A DNA stretch of 64,000 nucleotides from Sorex araneus (GCF_027595985.1 NC_073305.1:113153759-113217758); one strand, 5' to 3'; positions 45,949-57,894 are shown, counted from the first letter of the stretch. The notes: generated by a model from the letters alone, not told the origin. Program-made: numbers and translations.

Positions 45949-46200
45949 GGGTTGGAGTGATAGCACAGTGAGTGGGGCGTTTGCCTTGCATGCGGCCGAC
46001 CCGGGCTTTATTCCTCTGCCCTTCTTGGAGAGCCGGGCAAGCTACCGAGAGTATCTTGCCCACACAGCAAAGCCTAGCAAACCACCTATGGCATATTTGA
46101 TATGCCAAAAACATTAACAACAAGTCTCACAAATGGAGACGTTACTGGTGCCCGCTCGAGCAAATTGATGAGCAACGGGATGACGGTGATACAGTGATAT
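45949..46200 (+). mobile_element. RTE-tailed SINE, complete, with target-site duplication
   Basis: A good reference copy. Head gggttggagtgatagcacag, A box tagcacagtgag; decayed B box gggctttattcc; body gagagccgggcaagctaccg and tggcatatttgatatgccaa; tail gacgttactggtgcccgctc and caaattgatgagcaacggga; terminus gacggtgatacagtgatat. Flanked by cctcaactaa (45939-45948 and 46201-46210). Confidence 0.97.
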
Positions 46201-46210
46201 CCTCAACTAA

Positions 46211-46566
46211 CCAACATAATAGTTAAAAAGTTCAGTGATCTTAACTCATTCTCATATCGGACAAACAAAGGATTGTTTACTTAGATTTTCCTGCAAGAGG
46301 CAGATAATTGTCCTGAGAAAACAAAACACAAACACATAAGCAAATAAAATCCAAAACAGTCTTGGGAGATGTCAGCTGAATCAGAAGAACTTTCACAAAA
46401 CCAAATTTCAGATCAAAGATGTACTGTCAATGAGAAAATAAAGTTTTTGTATGCATCTCAAAGAACTTTGCTCATGGCCCATTTTATGAACTTACCTAAC
46501 AAATCCATTTTCTAAACTTACCTAACAAATTATTCATGGTTTAGCCAAAGACAAGACATGAATTTT
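46211..46566. other. Unassigned sequence
   Basis: Nothing recognised. Confidence 0.45.
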
Positions 46567-46739
46567 ATTTTATTTTTTTTTGCTTTTTGGGTCACATCCA
46601 GTGATGCACAGGGGTCACTCCTGGCTCTGCACTCAGGAATTAACCCTGGTGGTGCTCAGGGTACCATATGGGATGCTGGGAATCAAACCTGGGTTGGCTG
46701 CGTGCAAGACAAATGCCCTACCTGCTGTGCTCTAGCCCC
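46567..46739 (-). mobile_element. SOR-type SINE (poly(A) class)
   Basis: Antisense copy with a long T run and body words gatgcacaggggtcactcct and gtaccatatgggatgctggg. A small deletion has removed part of the reversed A box (tgctgtgctctagcccc). Imperfect flanking repeat aagacatgaatttt / aagatgtgaatatttt. Confidence 0.93.
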
Positions 46740-46759
46740 AAGATGTGAATATTTTTGTT

Positions 46760-46920
46760 CTTTTGTTTTGTTTTGGAGTCACAGTTGGTGATGCTCAGAG
46801 GGTACACTGCCTTGGGCTGGGGTGTGTGTGTGGGGGGGGTCGTTATGCCAGGTGGTGCTCAGGAGAGCATGTGATGACAGAAATCAGAATTTGAACCTTT
46901 TATCTGTGCATTGAATCCTC
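46760..46920 (-). mobile_element. Old SOR-like SINE
   Basis: Antisense words ttggagtcacagttggtgat, ggtggtgctcaggagagcat and cagaatttgaacc. A G/T-rich run (46822-46839) interrupts the body. Confidence 0.55.
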
Positions 46921-47189
46921 AAGGTGAGCTTGTAAGTATGTTTTGGGGTCAGTAACTACATAGATCAGCATGTGTTAGAGTGAGGTTGACAGTCCTGACT
47001 TCCTTAGAAAAGGAAGAGGATTGAGAATGACTTTTTGCTTGCTTGATCATTTGTAAGGATAGCATTCCTCAAGGTCTGCCACAGGCAACAGAGCATGATT
47101 TATTCATATTTCTTTTCTGAGAATTCTAACAGAAACAAAAGAAAAGGGACCACTTTTAGAAATCTTGCCACAGGTTGTGGGGGAGAGAA

Positions 47190-47415
47190 GTTAGGGCAGA
47201 GAAGAGATCACCAAGACATTGAGAGTAGGAAATGATCATTCTGGATGAGAAGTGATTGCTGAAAGGAGGTAAAGTAGTCTGGGGGTGGGTGCCAGGAGAT
47301 AAACTGAGGTCATTGGTGGTGGGAAATAGACACTGGTGGAGGGATGGGTGTTAGAATATTGTATGACTGAAAACCAACATCTTTGTAACCATGTATCTCA
47401 CAGTGATTCTGTAAA
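47190..47415 (+). mobile_element. L1 3'UTR fragment, sense
   Basis: gatcaccaagacattgagag, ggtggtgggaaatagacact, ggtggagggatgggtgttag and gtaaccatgtatctcacagt follow the standard 3'UTR order seen at 54180-54535. 5'-truncated. Confidence 0.85.
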
Positions 47416-48859
47416 AACTAACAAAACAACAAATGTCCCAGTTGCCATGGTTACAAAAGAATAGTTATCAATGATCCACTTTTACTGCTTTACCCACTAT
47501 AGTCCATAGGCACATAACAGATGCCATTTTCTGCTTTGTAACATCCATGCACGTATTGGATGGACACTGAAATCTCTGCTAGTACTCCCTCAGAAAAATA
47601 AAGCTGTTTACATCTGGAGTGGACAGAGAAAATTCTTGAAGCACTAGATATCGAGCTTTAACCTAACATCTTTTTTTTCCTGAATTTCCTTGGATAACCT
47701 AAACCCAATTTACATTCAGTACAGAGCTACAAAGGAGTCTGTGTCATGTATCTTGATTTTCCTGACTCTGAGAGCTAGAAAGCACATATAAAGAAGGGTG
47801 GAATGGCTCTTAAGTGCCAACTTATCATATTCACAGTGGTACTATTCAGGCAAAGCAGTTGCTAGAATTCTAATATTCTAATAATTCTAATAATATTCTA
47901 ATTCTAGAATTCTAATAACCGAAGTAAACATTTTGTTTTAAGTAGAATTCTAAGATAAGTCCCCACAAAACACAATTTTTAATCTGAAGAGATCATTTTG
48001 GTAGTCACCAGTCCATTTTCTTTAGTTAAAATTTGAAAAAAGAGATGTATGTAAGTTTAATATCATATAGTTAATTCAGGTAAAACTAAGAAAATAAAAA
48101 ATCCTTATTCAGTTCACCCTTTATCCCCTTGGGCTGCCTCAATATGACAGCAAGATATCAATGTCAAATTAATTTTCTACATTTATTGAGTATTTTGAGT
48201 TAATTTTTTATTGTAATTTAGGTAACATGGGGACAATAGTGCTAACCTTTATGGTTTTGATGTACAGTTTATATAAAATATGTGTACATGTAATACATAT
48301 ACTTATATATCCAGATTAAGAGGAGTTTAACAGATAAGAAAGGTGTCAAAAATGAAAGGTGAACAGAAGTCATATGCCGCCTTTGTGAATTAAGAGAAAC
48401 TCAGAAACAAGGGAAATTATATGACTGATACATAACTTGCAAAAGTGAGAATGAAAAGAGAGTTGACTGTAAAAGTCAACTTGGTAGATGGTAAAAATAA
48501 TTGTAAGTTACACTTATTCTTTAAGCTTTATTCTAAGGTGGTTTTCTCAATTCCAGTATATTCACCTTCTTAGTTAATTCAGTTTCATCCCTGAATTAAA
48601 TTTCTTTGGACTTTCTAAACAAAGCATCATTACTGGGTAGTTTCAAACAATATAAACTTATTCTCTTAGAGTTGTCAGAAGGTGCAGTTTCTCTCCGCAG
48701 TGTGTATAGGATATTAAAAATTGTGGGATTCAGTGAACCCCAGGATTGAGACTCAGTGAATCTATGATTCTTTTTGAGAAGATATTTTATTTTATTAAAT
48801 GTATGTCACTGGCTTTAGTAGTGACCTATAGGAGGAATTAGAATTCACTTTCTAATTCA
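47416..48859. other. Unassigned sequence with a short ATTCTA-type repeat
   Basis: Only an irregular (TAATATTCTAAT)-like stretch at 47869-47920 stands out. Confidence 0.45.
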
Positions 48860-49020
48860 GAGCTTTTTCCCAATCAAAAGTTTTATTGGGGTATCATGAT
48901 TTATAATATTTATATTCATGTTCTAGTCTTACATTGCTACTATACCACATCCACCACCAGAGTGCCAACATCACCCCATAACTGAGCAATTGAAGGTATT
49001 CCATGTAGTTGAACTTTTTG
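48860..49020 (-). mobile_element. Old L1 3' end remnant
   Basis: Antisense words ttttattggggtatcatgat, catgttctagtcttacattg, catccaccaccagagtgcca and tgtagttgaac align by eye with old L1 tails. Confidence 0.5.
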
Positions 49021-49199
49021 CAGGTAATAGGAAATTGGCTAAACATTTATTTTGAACTTATGTTATCACACTAAATTTTGTCAATTTTATTAACTGTATT
49101 TTCTAGTGTAGCTTCAGTATAACAGAGTTATATTGATATGGTGGCAAATACAAGAACCCAGCTACTATATTCAGCTTCTGCATTGTGACTATCTGCCTG

Positions 49200-49470
49200 A
49201 AAGCTATTATGTACCTATAATATACTGGACACACTTTAAAGAGCACAACTTGTTTATTATCTAATTAAGTGTTATAACTTGCCTATGAAGTTTACTTATT
49301 TTATTCTTATTCTAGAGTTGACAGAACTAAGCTTCATGGTTATATTCCTTGGTCAGGATCATAAGTTAATATGTAAGCTGGGATTCAAACCAAGGCTAGG
49401 GATGAATAGACCTAACATCTCAACTCACACTGCTTCATCTATACAACCATTATTTTTTTTTATGTTGCCA
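49200..49470 (+). mobile_element. MIR (ancient SINE)
   Basis: The MIR order is clear: a degenerate gtacctataatatactggac, cctatgaagtttacttattt, gacagaactaagcttcatgg, catctt-type and aagctgggattcaaaccaag, then a disease-free tail of cacactgcttcatc. Divergence fits an ancient family. Confidence 0.75.
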
Positions 49471-50399
49471 TGTAATAGCAAAGTAGACTGAACCAAAGTA
49501 ATCATTTCGTTTTGAGAGAACCTGCACTTCTGATGGAATTATAATCAATCTTATAATAACTTTATGGTAAAGCATCAATCATTGTTGATTTTTGTTCTAG
49601 CATCAAAGATGAACACTTTCAATTATTTCCTATACTCATTAGCATGTTTTCTAGATGAAAAATGTCTTGTTTCTTTTTTTAGGAGGAAAGTTAATCATCT
49701 TAGAGCTCTAACCTACAGTTTGCAAACAAAAACATCATAGATTAAATAATATGATAAATTAATTCTGAATTAAAAATTAAATAATAGCACATTTTCTTGG
49801 CTTCTATAACCAAATTGATTAAAAGTATAAAGAATAAAAAAAGACAATAGAAGAAAACAATTTACAACTATTAAGAGGAATAATATAGGTCACTAAGAGG
49901 AATACTGGAGAGAATTCTCTGCATATAACAGCAGAGTATAAACTCAAATATCTATCAAAATGGTACAGGCACAGCCAATGTGCTGCAGAATTTTTTAAGG
50001 CTATTTGTATTGAATAGACTAAGTTGAAGATGGCTTGTGAGTATTAGGGAAGACAGGGCTGAAATGAAAGTTTTTAGGGGAGAACTTTTTCAGAGAAGAG
50101 ATTAGAGATATAAGAAGGACAATTTGAAAAGTTTTCTGAGGTGTGTATGTAACTCTATCCTCAGATATGCTAACATTCTAGGAATTGGGTTAACTAGAAG
50201 GCAAGAAGTGTAGGCAATGTTGTAATATATTGACTCTGGTCTCAATGAAGATGCTGAGTAGGGTCAGAGACAACCCCAAGTGGCCTACATATTAAACGTA
50301 TGGCTTCATGGGTAATAATGCCATAGTAAAAATAATAGTTGTGATCCTTAGTTTGGCTAAAATTTGCCCTGAAAGTATAGCAGAACAACTTGAAAAATG
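49471..50399. other. Unassigned sequence
   Basis: Nothing recognised. Confidence 0.45.
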
Positions 50400-50575
50400 A
50401 TTTAATTTCAGTACCAGGGATAGCATTCAATGAGATAGAGCATGTGTGCATGCAGGAAGACGAGGTTCGATCTCTAGCACCACACAGTCACCCAAGCACC
50501 AAGCTGGGAGTAACCGCTAAATGTGCCTGGGTACAGTCTTTGCCATTCATCCCTCCACCAAAAAGTAAAGGTTTA
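50400..50575 (+). mobile_element. Old tRNA-derived SINE remnant
   Basis: A gatagagcatgtgtgcatgc stretch and the B-box-like gaggttcgatctctagcacc, followed by ccaagcaccaagctgggagt, resemble the old copy at 4144-4325. Relation to SOR is likely but distant. Confidence 0.5.
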
Positions 50576-50586
50576 TTTTATTTTTC

Positions 50587-50616
50587 TAAGTGAGCCAGTA
50601 AAAACTGGCTCACTTA
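50587..50616. repeat. Perfect 12-bp-arm hairpin
   Basis: taagtgagccag (50587-50598), a 6-nt loop taaaaa, then ctggctcactta (50605-50616). It lies in an A/T-rich setting. It is not a known terminator in this context and may be a fold-back of replication origin. Confidence 0.95.
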
Positions 50617-51599
50617 TTTTAGTTGTCTGATATAAATCACATTATGAGATAGACATATATACATACATACTGCATTTTCTTAATCAAGATAGAAATTATG
50701 CTTAGACCTGGAATGACTAATTTAGAATTAAAATTTCTGGGTGAAGTAAATTGAAAGGTCTTTGCAAATGCAGGACTCTGAAAAAATAAAACTTAAACAT
50801 AAGCAGGATATTAATAATTGTACTGAGAGATGCAGTTGCAGTGGCATCTATTTTCATTAGTCTGTGTTCCCTTACTGCCTCTCTTTCTTTAATGGACATT
50901 TTGTTTTGACAAAGTAATATTTGCCTGCACACATTAAGTCCAATTCTCTCCAGACATGAGTCCTTCTCTTCTTCCCAGAAAAATAATTTTGATTATGATT
51001 ATGTTTGTCAGTCCATTACTATGCTTCATTAGGGGTAAGTTTAACCTTGGTCACATTGTAGAATATATGTATATAGATGTATGTCTATATAATTTTTTTA
51101 CATCTTCTCCTTAACATTTTCTAGTAATTTTCAAGTCATTTTCTAGAGCTAGAAACTAGACTAGACCTAGATATTTCTTGTCATTTTCCCCCTATTTGTT
51201 TCTTAATTTCTTTGCTGAAGAGTACAACCAACTTACCACATCTAAATAATCTTTTGTACGTGTGCTGTGCTGATACTCATCATCATTTAATTATACAGAT
51301 TCTGTTCTTTCATTTATCCCATTTTCTCTAACCAATTTTATGTTCTGTTTTTTGTCTCTAGATGTTTTTTTCTAATACTCTATTACTATTTTTCAGCTTG
51401 CTCAAAAAAGTCAGCTTGTTTTTGTTTGCTACTTCTCTTCATGCACAAGAACTCCATTCAACATTTCTTTTGCAGGAAATCTGATGGCTAATATAACAAA
51501 CTATGAATTTTTTAAATTTCTCTGTTATATTTGAATAGTTTTTCAGGGTAACGAATTCTTTACTGTCTTCAACAGATGGCTGGTAAAGTGAAATAGCCA
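50617..51599. other. Unassigned sequence
   Basis: Nothing recognised. Confidence 0.45.
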
Positions 51600-52745
51600 C
51601 CTGCAAAAGAAAAAATTATAACCTCATTTCATGCCATACATAGGATTAGTTCAAAATGAATTAACAGATTTATTATCAAGCCCATTTTTATAAAATGAAT
51701 TGAGTAAAACAGGCAGCTTACTCCCAGATATTGTTCTCATAGTAGTCTTCAGTGATACAACCATTGACAAATTAAAAAAAATAAATGAAATAAGCAGTAC
51801 TACATCAAACTGAAATCTGAGTTGAGAGAAATGAAATATAAGATGAAGACACCCTACTCATTGGAAGAAAATACTTATACATAATGCATTAGATTAACCT
51901 CTAATATTCAAGATCTATAATGAACTCTCAAACTTCAACAACAGCAATAACAAAAACAACAAAATAACTCCGTCAAAAAAATGGGCAGAAGTGATAAACA
52001 GACACTTATATAAAGAAGACATAAAGATGAACAACAGGCATATGAAAAAGTATTAATCATCATCTCTGATCATCAGGGAAATGCAAATTAAAACAATGAG
52101 AGATCAGCACACCAATGAGAATAGTTTATATAAAAAAGTCTGGAAACAATTAAACTGCCAATGTTGTCGTCTAAAAATAGCTTTCATTTTCTGCTGGTGA
52201 AATTGTTGCTGGTTGTTTCTTTAGAAAATGGTTTGGAGACTTGCCGAAAAATTGAGAATAGAATTCTCATAGGACTCTCTACACTCTTGATGATTTACCC
52301 CAGGAACATAAAAAAGGACACAAGCATGCTTATATTCATTGTAACATTATATACAGCAGCCAAATTCTAGAAGTAACTCAAGTGTCCAACAACAGATCAG
52401 TATAAAGGAACACTATTCATATATGCACAAAGATGAAATCCCACAGTTTGCTACAACTTGCATAGAACTGAAGAATGTCATGGTAAATGAGGTACTCAGT
52501 AAGAAAGCAGAAGGTATTTTTCATATGAAGAATATAAAGTAATAAAGTAAGGGATTAGCCCTGCCACAATGGAAAAAAACCCTGACCAATGGATCTGTGA
52601 TCTAATGATTGATATTAGGGGGCAAGGCCTTAGGGTAGTGGTGGAGGGATATTGGCACACTGGTGTCAGGCATAGTGTAGTAATACATGTATAAAACAAT
52701 AATATTGGCACTAGTGTAAAGATATAATAAGTAAAATGAAATTTA
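51600..52745 (+). mobile_element. Old L1 ORF2 C-terminal part and 3'UTR
   Basis: From ctcatttcatgccatacata and ttcaaaatgaattaacag through tatgaaaaagtattaatcat, atcagggaaatgcaaattaa, tgatttaccccaggaacata and aagtgtccaacaacagatca. It follows L1 order to a 3'UTR with ggtggagggatattggcaca. Numerous stops; an older subfamily than the copies at 22496 and 39965. Confidence 0.85.
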
Positions 52746-52900
52746 AAATGGTGAAAAACCATGTTATTGATTGGCTGTTTTTATATTTTGGTAATGCAGT
52801 GTCCTCTCACTATTTTTTTTAGCATATTTGGTTTCTACTGGGAAGTCTAGTAGAAACTTGACAGAGATCTTTCCTTGGTACCTGTCCCTTTTCCTTGAAG

Positions 52901-53088
52901 CTTCACTATTTATTTACTTATTTGCTTTTTGGGTCAGACCTAGCGATGCACAGGGGTTACTTCTGACTCATGCACTCAAGAATTGCTCCTGGAGGTACTT
53001 GGGGGACCATATGGGATGCTCGGAATCAAACCTAGGTTAGCCAAGTGCAAGGCAAAAGCCCTACCCACTGTGCTATCGCTCTAGCCCC
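52901..53088 (-). mobile_element. SOR-type SINE (poly(A) class)
   Basis: Antisense copy with a (TTTA)-rich tail and the imperfect duplication tccttgaag / tcccttgaag (52892-52900 and about 53089-53098). Confidence 0.93.
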
Positions 53089-53129
53089 TCCCTTGAAGTC
53101 TTAAATATTTAAAAATTTCTATTATTATA

Positions 53130-53530
53130 TTTTGATACTTTAACAATGATATGTTTTGGTGTATGTTATTTTGAATGAATAGTTTTGGATGTTGCCTCAG
53201 TTTTATGAAATCTAACGTTAGTTCTTTTTAGGTTTTGGAAGTTCCCAGCTATTATTTCTTTGAATATTGACTGTTTTCTTCTCTTTGTCTTCACTTTTTG
53301 AAATTTACATTATCTTGATACTTATCCTTATAATGATTTGATGTTTCTCATAGATCCTTATTTTTGATGTTGTATTTCCTCTTTTCTCTATTTGAGCCAT
53401 TACTAAGTGACTATCATCAATTACTGAAATTCTTTCTCCCCTGAAATTCAGTATATTTTATGCTTTCCGTGTTATATTTTATTCAGTAATTCCAGCATGT
53501 TTTATTTTTTTAATTTTAGAAATTACTTCA
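53130..53530 (-). mobile_element. Old HAL1/L1 ORF1 fragment
   Basis: Antisense words gttcccagctattatttctt, tgaatattgactgttttctt, gatgtttctcatagatcctt and ctgaaattctttctcccc match the order of HAL1-like ORF1 read backwards. Strongly diverged; recognition by eye. Confidence 0.55.
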
Positions 53531-53560
53531 ATCTTGTTGGTAAAGAATTCTTTGTGAGGC

Positions 53561-54535
53561 ACATGAAAAAATATTCTACTTTTCTAATCACCAGGGATGT
53601 GATTAAACAACATGAGATGTCTCACACCACAAAGACTGGCGGACATTAAAAAGAACAAGAACAACCAGGGCTGATGCAGATGTGGGGAGAAAGGGATTCT
53701 TCTTTCATTGATTCTTCTTTCAATGTTGACTGGTCCAGCCTTTTTGGGAAAACAATATGGGCATTCCTTAAAAAACTAGAAATTGAGCTTCCCTATGACC
53801 CAGCAATACCACTTCTGGGAATATATCCCGAGGATGTAAAAAAGCACAGCAGAAATGACATCTGTACCTGTATATGTTCATTGCAGCATAGCCAGAATCT
53901 GAAAACAACCCAAGTGCCCAGGAACAGATGACTGGTTAGATAAACTTTGGTACATCTACACAATGAAATACTATACATTTGTTAGGAAAGATGAAGTCAT
54001 GAAATTTGCTTATAAGTGGATGGTCACGGATAGTATCATGCTAAGTGAAATGAGTCAGAAAAAGAGGGACAGACATAGAATGACTGCACTCATTTGTGGA
54101 ATATAAAATGACATAATATGAGACTGACACCCAAGGACAGTAGAGACAAGGGCCAGGAACATAGTTGGGAGCCTGTCTCATGAGCAGGGGGAGAAGGCAG
54201 CTGTAATAGAGGAGGGATCACTAAGACAATGATAGTTGGAGAGGTCATTTGGTATGGGAGATGTGTGCAGACAGTAGATAAAGAACCATACGTGATAGCC
54301 TCTCAGTATCTCTATTGCAAACCATAATGCCCCAAAGTAGAGAAAGAGTATGGGGCAAACTATCTGCTATAGAGGCAGGGGGAGGGTTGGGATGGCGGGG
54401 TGTTTGGGGGTGATACTGGGGACAATGATGGTGGAATATGTGCATTCATGGATGGATGGGTGTTCGATCATTGTATGACTGAAATTCAAACATGAAAACT
54501 TTGTAACTGTACCTCACAGTGATTCAATAATTTTT
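53561..54535 (+). mobile_element. 5'-truncated L1 (ORF2 C-terminus + 3'UTR)
   Basis: From aaaaatattctacttttcta and atcaccagggatgtgattaa through frame 53674-53931 (with [14 protein letters not shown]) to a complete 3'UTR with a G-rich part and the end cacagtgattcaataa. Small duplications (attcttctttca) mark the ORF2 part. Confidence 0.92.
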
Positions 54536-54654
54536 TTAAATTGTTTGTGATCTTGTGTAACTCTCTTGATATGTTGGATTTCTTTCTGTTTAGCTGAGAT
54601 TATCTAACTTTGTTTTATAATGATGTCTCTTCTAAATTCTTTTTGTTGTTTTGT

Positions 54655-54816
54655 TTGTTGTTTTGGGACTGTACATGGTGGTGTTCAAGGCTTACTTCTG
54701 GATCTTCACTAAAAGATCACTCCTGTAAAGCTTGAGGGACCATACATGGTGCAGGGAATTGAACTCAGATAAACTGTGTGCTAGGCTTTACCTATTGTAC
54801 TATCTCTTCAGTTTTG
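54655..54816 (-). mobile_element. Old SOR-type SINE
   Basis: Antisense words ttgggactgtacatggtggt, ttgagggaccatacatggtg, ggaattgaactcagataaac and tgtactatctcttcag. Diverged. Confidence 0.75.
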
Positions 54817-54973
54817 TGGTCTATAACTTTAGAGAGAACTTTGAACTAGGAGGAGATTTAGGAACTATCACAAAATAGATGTTGGTTAAAAGAATGAGTA
54901 TAGATAGAAACAAGGCGGAGTAGGACTGAATAGAGTAAGAAACGAGAGGAAGAAAAAAAATTAATGCAAGATG

Positions 54974-55150
54974 GGGGCTGGAGTGATAGCACAGCAGGTA
55001 GAGCGTTTGCCTTGCATGCAGCCGACCCGGATTCGATTCCCAGCATCCCATATGGTCCCCTGAGCACTGCCAGGAGTAATTCCTGAGTGTAGAGCCAGGA
55101 GTAACCCCTGTGCATTGCCGGTTATGACCCAAAAAGAAAAAAAGAAAAAA
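54974..55150 (+). mobile_element. SOR-type SINE (poly(A) class), young
   Basis: A near-consensus copy: A box tagcacagcagg, B box ggattcgattcc, body and A-rich tail. Target-site duplication taatgcaaga (54962-54971 and 55155-55164). Confidence 0.97.
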
Positions 55151-55164
55151 AATTTAATGCAAGA

Positions 55165-56059
55165 GATTATTCCAGTCCCCAAATCCATTGTCTACCATCT
55201 TTGTCCAGAAATATCATTGCTTATACTTATTTCATTTCTCTATTTCTCCATGATTAAGATTCCACTTCCAATTCACAGGCATCCTAAAAGTGATATCCTT
55301 CTTGCAGAATATAAATTCTTTGACTTTTTGAACCTCAAAATCCCAGAGGCTCTCCCACTCCCATGACTCTACTAGTTCTAATTCCCCGTCTTTCTAAATG
55401 TTTGGTATTTAGTGGTACTTATTTATTAGCTTCAGATCTATAACATCATGATTATTTACAAATAAAAAATTTCATGAAGTTAATAAAATCCCTAATAAAA
55501 AATGTGTAGCATATAGCTTATTTTGGGCAAATCATTGCCTAGAATAAATATTCAGAATTTTATAAATATTTATAATATATAATATTGATAATTTTAACCT
55601 TGTAATCACTGAGATCAGTAAATATATATATTTCAGGTCTTTGAAAATAAAAGGATAAAACATCCCACTTATACATGAGAATGTCACCCATTTCTAATGT
55701 GTTTACTTATTTTTTCCCATTATACTATTTATAGTTTAAAAATAATCACCTCTAATTGAGTGCAAAGCTTCTTGTTTGCTCCACTAGAAAACAAAAGTAA
55801 GTGAAAATATTTTCAAATAAAGTTTTATAAGGTGTAGTCTTGATTTTATATCAAGGGACCAGAGAGAAATTTCCTATATATAAATTGATTCACTTACAGC
55901 AGAAAATATTTCTAGATGAATTACACCATTCATGAGTTATGTGCTATTTTACTTTGTTATTTCATTTAAAACGCAGTGCTTTAGCTAAAAAAAATCAAAA
56001 TTCACCCAACTTGTTTAATGTTTGAGGTACTTAATTTGCCAAATAAATACCTTAAATTT
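55165..56059. other. Unassigned AT-rich sequence
   Basis: Nothing recognised. Confidence 0.45.
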
Positions 56060-56328
56060 AATCACTTGTATCACTTGTCATTCCATTGGTCTTCGATTTG
56101 CTTGAGTGGACTCGCCAGTAACATCTCCATTTGTCCCTGTTGCTTGCTAGTGTAGTCCATTGGTATCTGCTAAATCCAGGAACAAGAAGAGCTTCAAACT
56201 GTTTGTTCAGGGTTTTGATGAAGAAGTCTGACCATCTTGTAGGTGGGCGGCCACATGGTCTTTTGATGTCCTGGGGAATCCAGTTGGTAACAGCTCTAGT
56301 CCAGCAGTTTGTCTCTAAATCTCATTAC
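56060..56328 (-). mobile_element. RTE-type LINE, 3' terminal fragment (inverted)
   Basis: Read on the minus strand it gives the same C-terminal coding words as 8243-8590, the W-I-P-Q-D-I-K-R-P region and P-T-R-W-S-D-F-F. It ends in atggagatgttactggcgag ... caagtgatacaagtgatt. It shares its last 70 bp with the RTE-tailed SINEs. It abuts the 5' end of the next L1 at 56329. Confidence 0.78.
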
Positions 56329-56877
56329 GTGGACTCTGCCAGGGCGGGGGTCCCTGTTCGAGGACCGCCTGCTTCCCTGGGCGCCATTCTAGCCAGCCAC
56401 TCCCCTCCCCAGATAATCCTGGGGTCAAGTCTATTGGCTGGTGGGGGAGTGTCCTCTACGTCAGGGGACGTGGCCTTAAAAGGGTGTGGCATATTTTCAG
56501 AGCGGCAGCCGCTAATGTGGCCGCAGTTATTTTACCTCCTCTTCTAAACTGCACACTTAGGTCACAAATCTCTATGACCTATTTACTTGAAGAATAAGCT
56601 GGCCATCTCAATCACTATACGCCAATAAGCCATTAACGCATCCTAATTCAAGAAAAAGTTTCAGGAATACAAGAAGGTACACAAAGCTCTTATAAACAGA
56701 TCATAGCCTCAAAGCCTTGATTAGAAGCCCTACATAAACTAGGAAGATCGCAGTAATGTAAGAAACTATTCTAGAAGGGGGAAAAGATTACCATTATTGA
56801 TTTAGGTCACCTAGCATCCCCTCCTGGAGCAAGTGATATAGAATCGGGAGGTTTCACCTCTATTGTTCCATAACAAT
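56329..56877 (+). promoter_or_regulatory. L1 5'UTR / internal promoter
   Basis: GC-rich start (gccagggcgggggtccctg, cctgggcgccattctagcca, gtcaggggacgtggcct) and a gcggcagccgc inverted repeat at 56502-56512, grading into AT-rich sequence before ORF1. It lacks the tandem monomers seen at 2973-3560, so the two L1s belong to different promoter types. Which factors bind was not determined. Confidence 0.65.
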
Positions 56878-57774
56878 ATGAATAAACATAAAAAAAAAGC
56901 GCCACAAAGAGAAAACAAAGAGATTCCAGAAACCTCAATAGCGGTCACCCACAAATACAACCTCCTCTCAGATAAAGAATTCAGAGAAGAAATTGTGAAG
57001 ATGGTCGAGGAACTCAAAGCAACCGTGGAACAGACAACCAATAAACTAAGGGAGAATATGAACACAACCATGGAATGAACAATCAATAAACTAAGGGAGG
57101 ATATGAATACAGCCTTAGAATGGACCACCAACAAAATATAGGAAGAAATGAGAGCAGAAATTTCAAAGCTACGAACAGAAGTCACACAATTAAAGGAATC
57201 AGTAGTAGCCCTCAACAGTCGAATGACTGCAGCAGAAGACGGAATCAGTGAGCTTGAAGATGAGCTGCACAAAGCTTATAAACAACAACAAATAATGGCA
57301 AAAGACCTCAAGATGGCCCTAGGGCAAATCAGAGTCCTACGGGATGACCTCAAAAGGAACAACATAAGAATCATGGGAGTACCAGAAACACAGGGAACTA
57401 AACCCAATGAAAAAAACACAGTTAAAGACATCATTGCTAAGAAATTCCCAGGGCTGGAGAATGCGGGCATCCAGATCCAAGGAGCCTGAAGGGTGCCAAC
57501 TAAAAGGGACCCCAACAAAAAACCTCCAAGGCATATCATAGTCACAATGATGGATGCCATGGATAGAGACACAATACTGCAAGCAGCAAGGTCAAAGAAG
57601 GAAATCACACACAAAGGATCATCCCTTAGATTTACAGCAGACTTATCAGAGGAAACCCTCCAAGCCCAAAGACAATGGTGGGATATAGTGAAAAAGCTTG
57701 ATGAAATGAATGTCTCACCAAGATTACTCTATCCGGCTAAACTCTCACTTAAACTCGAAGGAACCATACACTAG
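56878..57774 (+). pseudogene. L1 ORF1 relic with lengthened coiled coil
   Basis: The start ATG at 56878 precedes a basic N-terminus (MNKHKKKAPQRENK), then LLSDKEFREEIVKMVEE and the coiled coil. A 15-residue unit (T-[TI]-N-K-L-R-E-[ND]-M-N-T-[TA]-[ML]-E-x) is repeated, giving about three units against two in the copy at 2030-2972. In-frame stops replace a Trp (57076-57078) and occur at 57139 and 57487. The RRM core (RNNIRIMGVPE) and the C-terminal ILQAARSKK and FTADLSEET words follow. It stops at 57772, earlier than the usual end. Relatively well preserved apart from point stops. Confidence 0.92.
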
Positions 57775-57894
57775 TTTTCAGATAAACAACAGCTCAGGAA
57801 ATTCATAGACTCAAAACTGAACCTAAAAGAAGGTCTAAAGGGGCTGCTGTAAGACAAAGAAAAACCTAACAAGAACAACAAACCCTACAGAAAG

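Noticed and set aside
54974-55046. tRNA gene, because A and B boxes are present
   Set aside because: It is the head of a SINE with a body, A tail and target-site duplication. It does not fold as a clean tRNA by eye.
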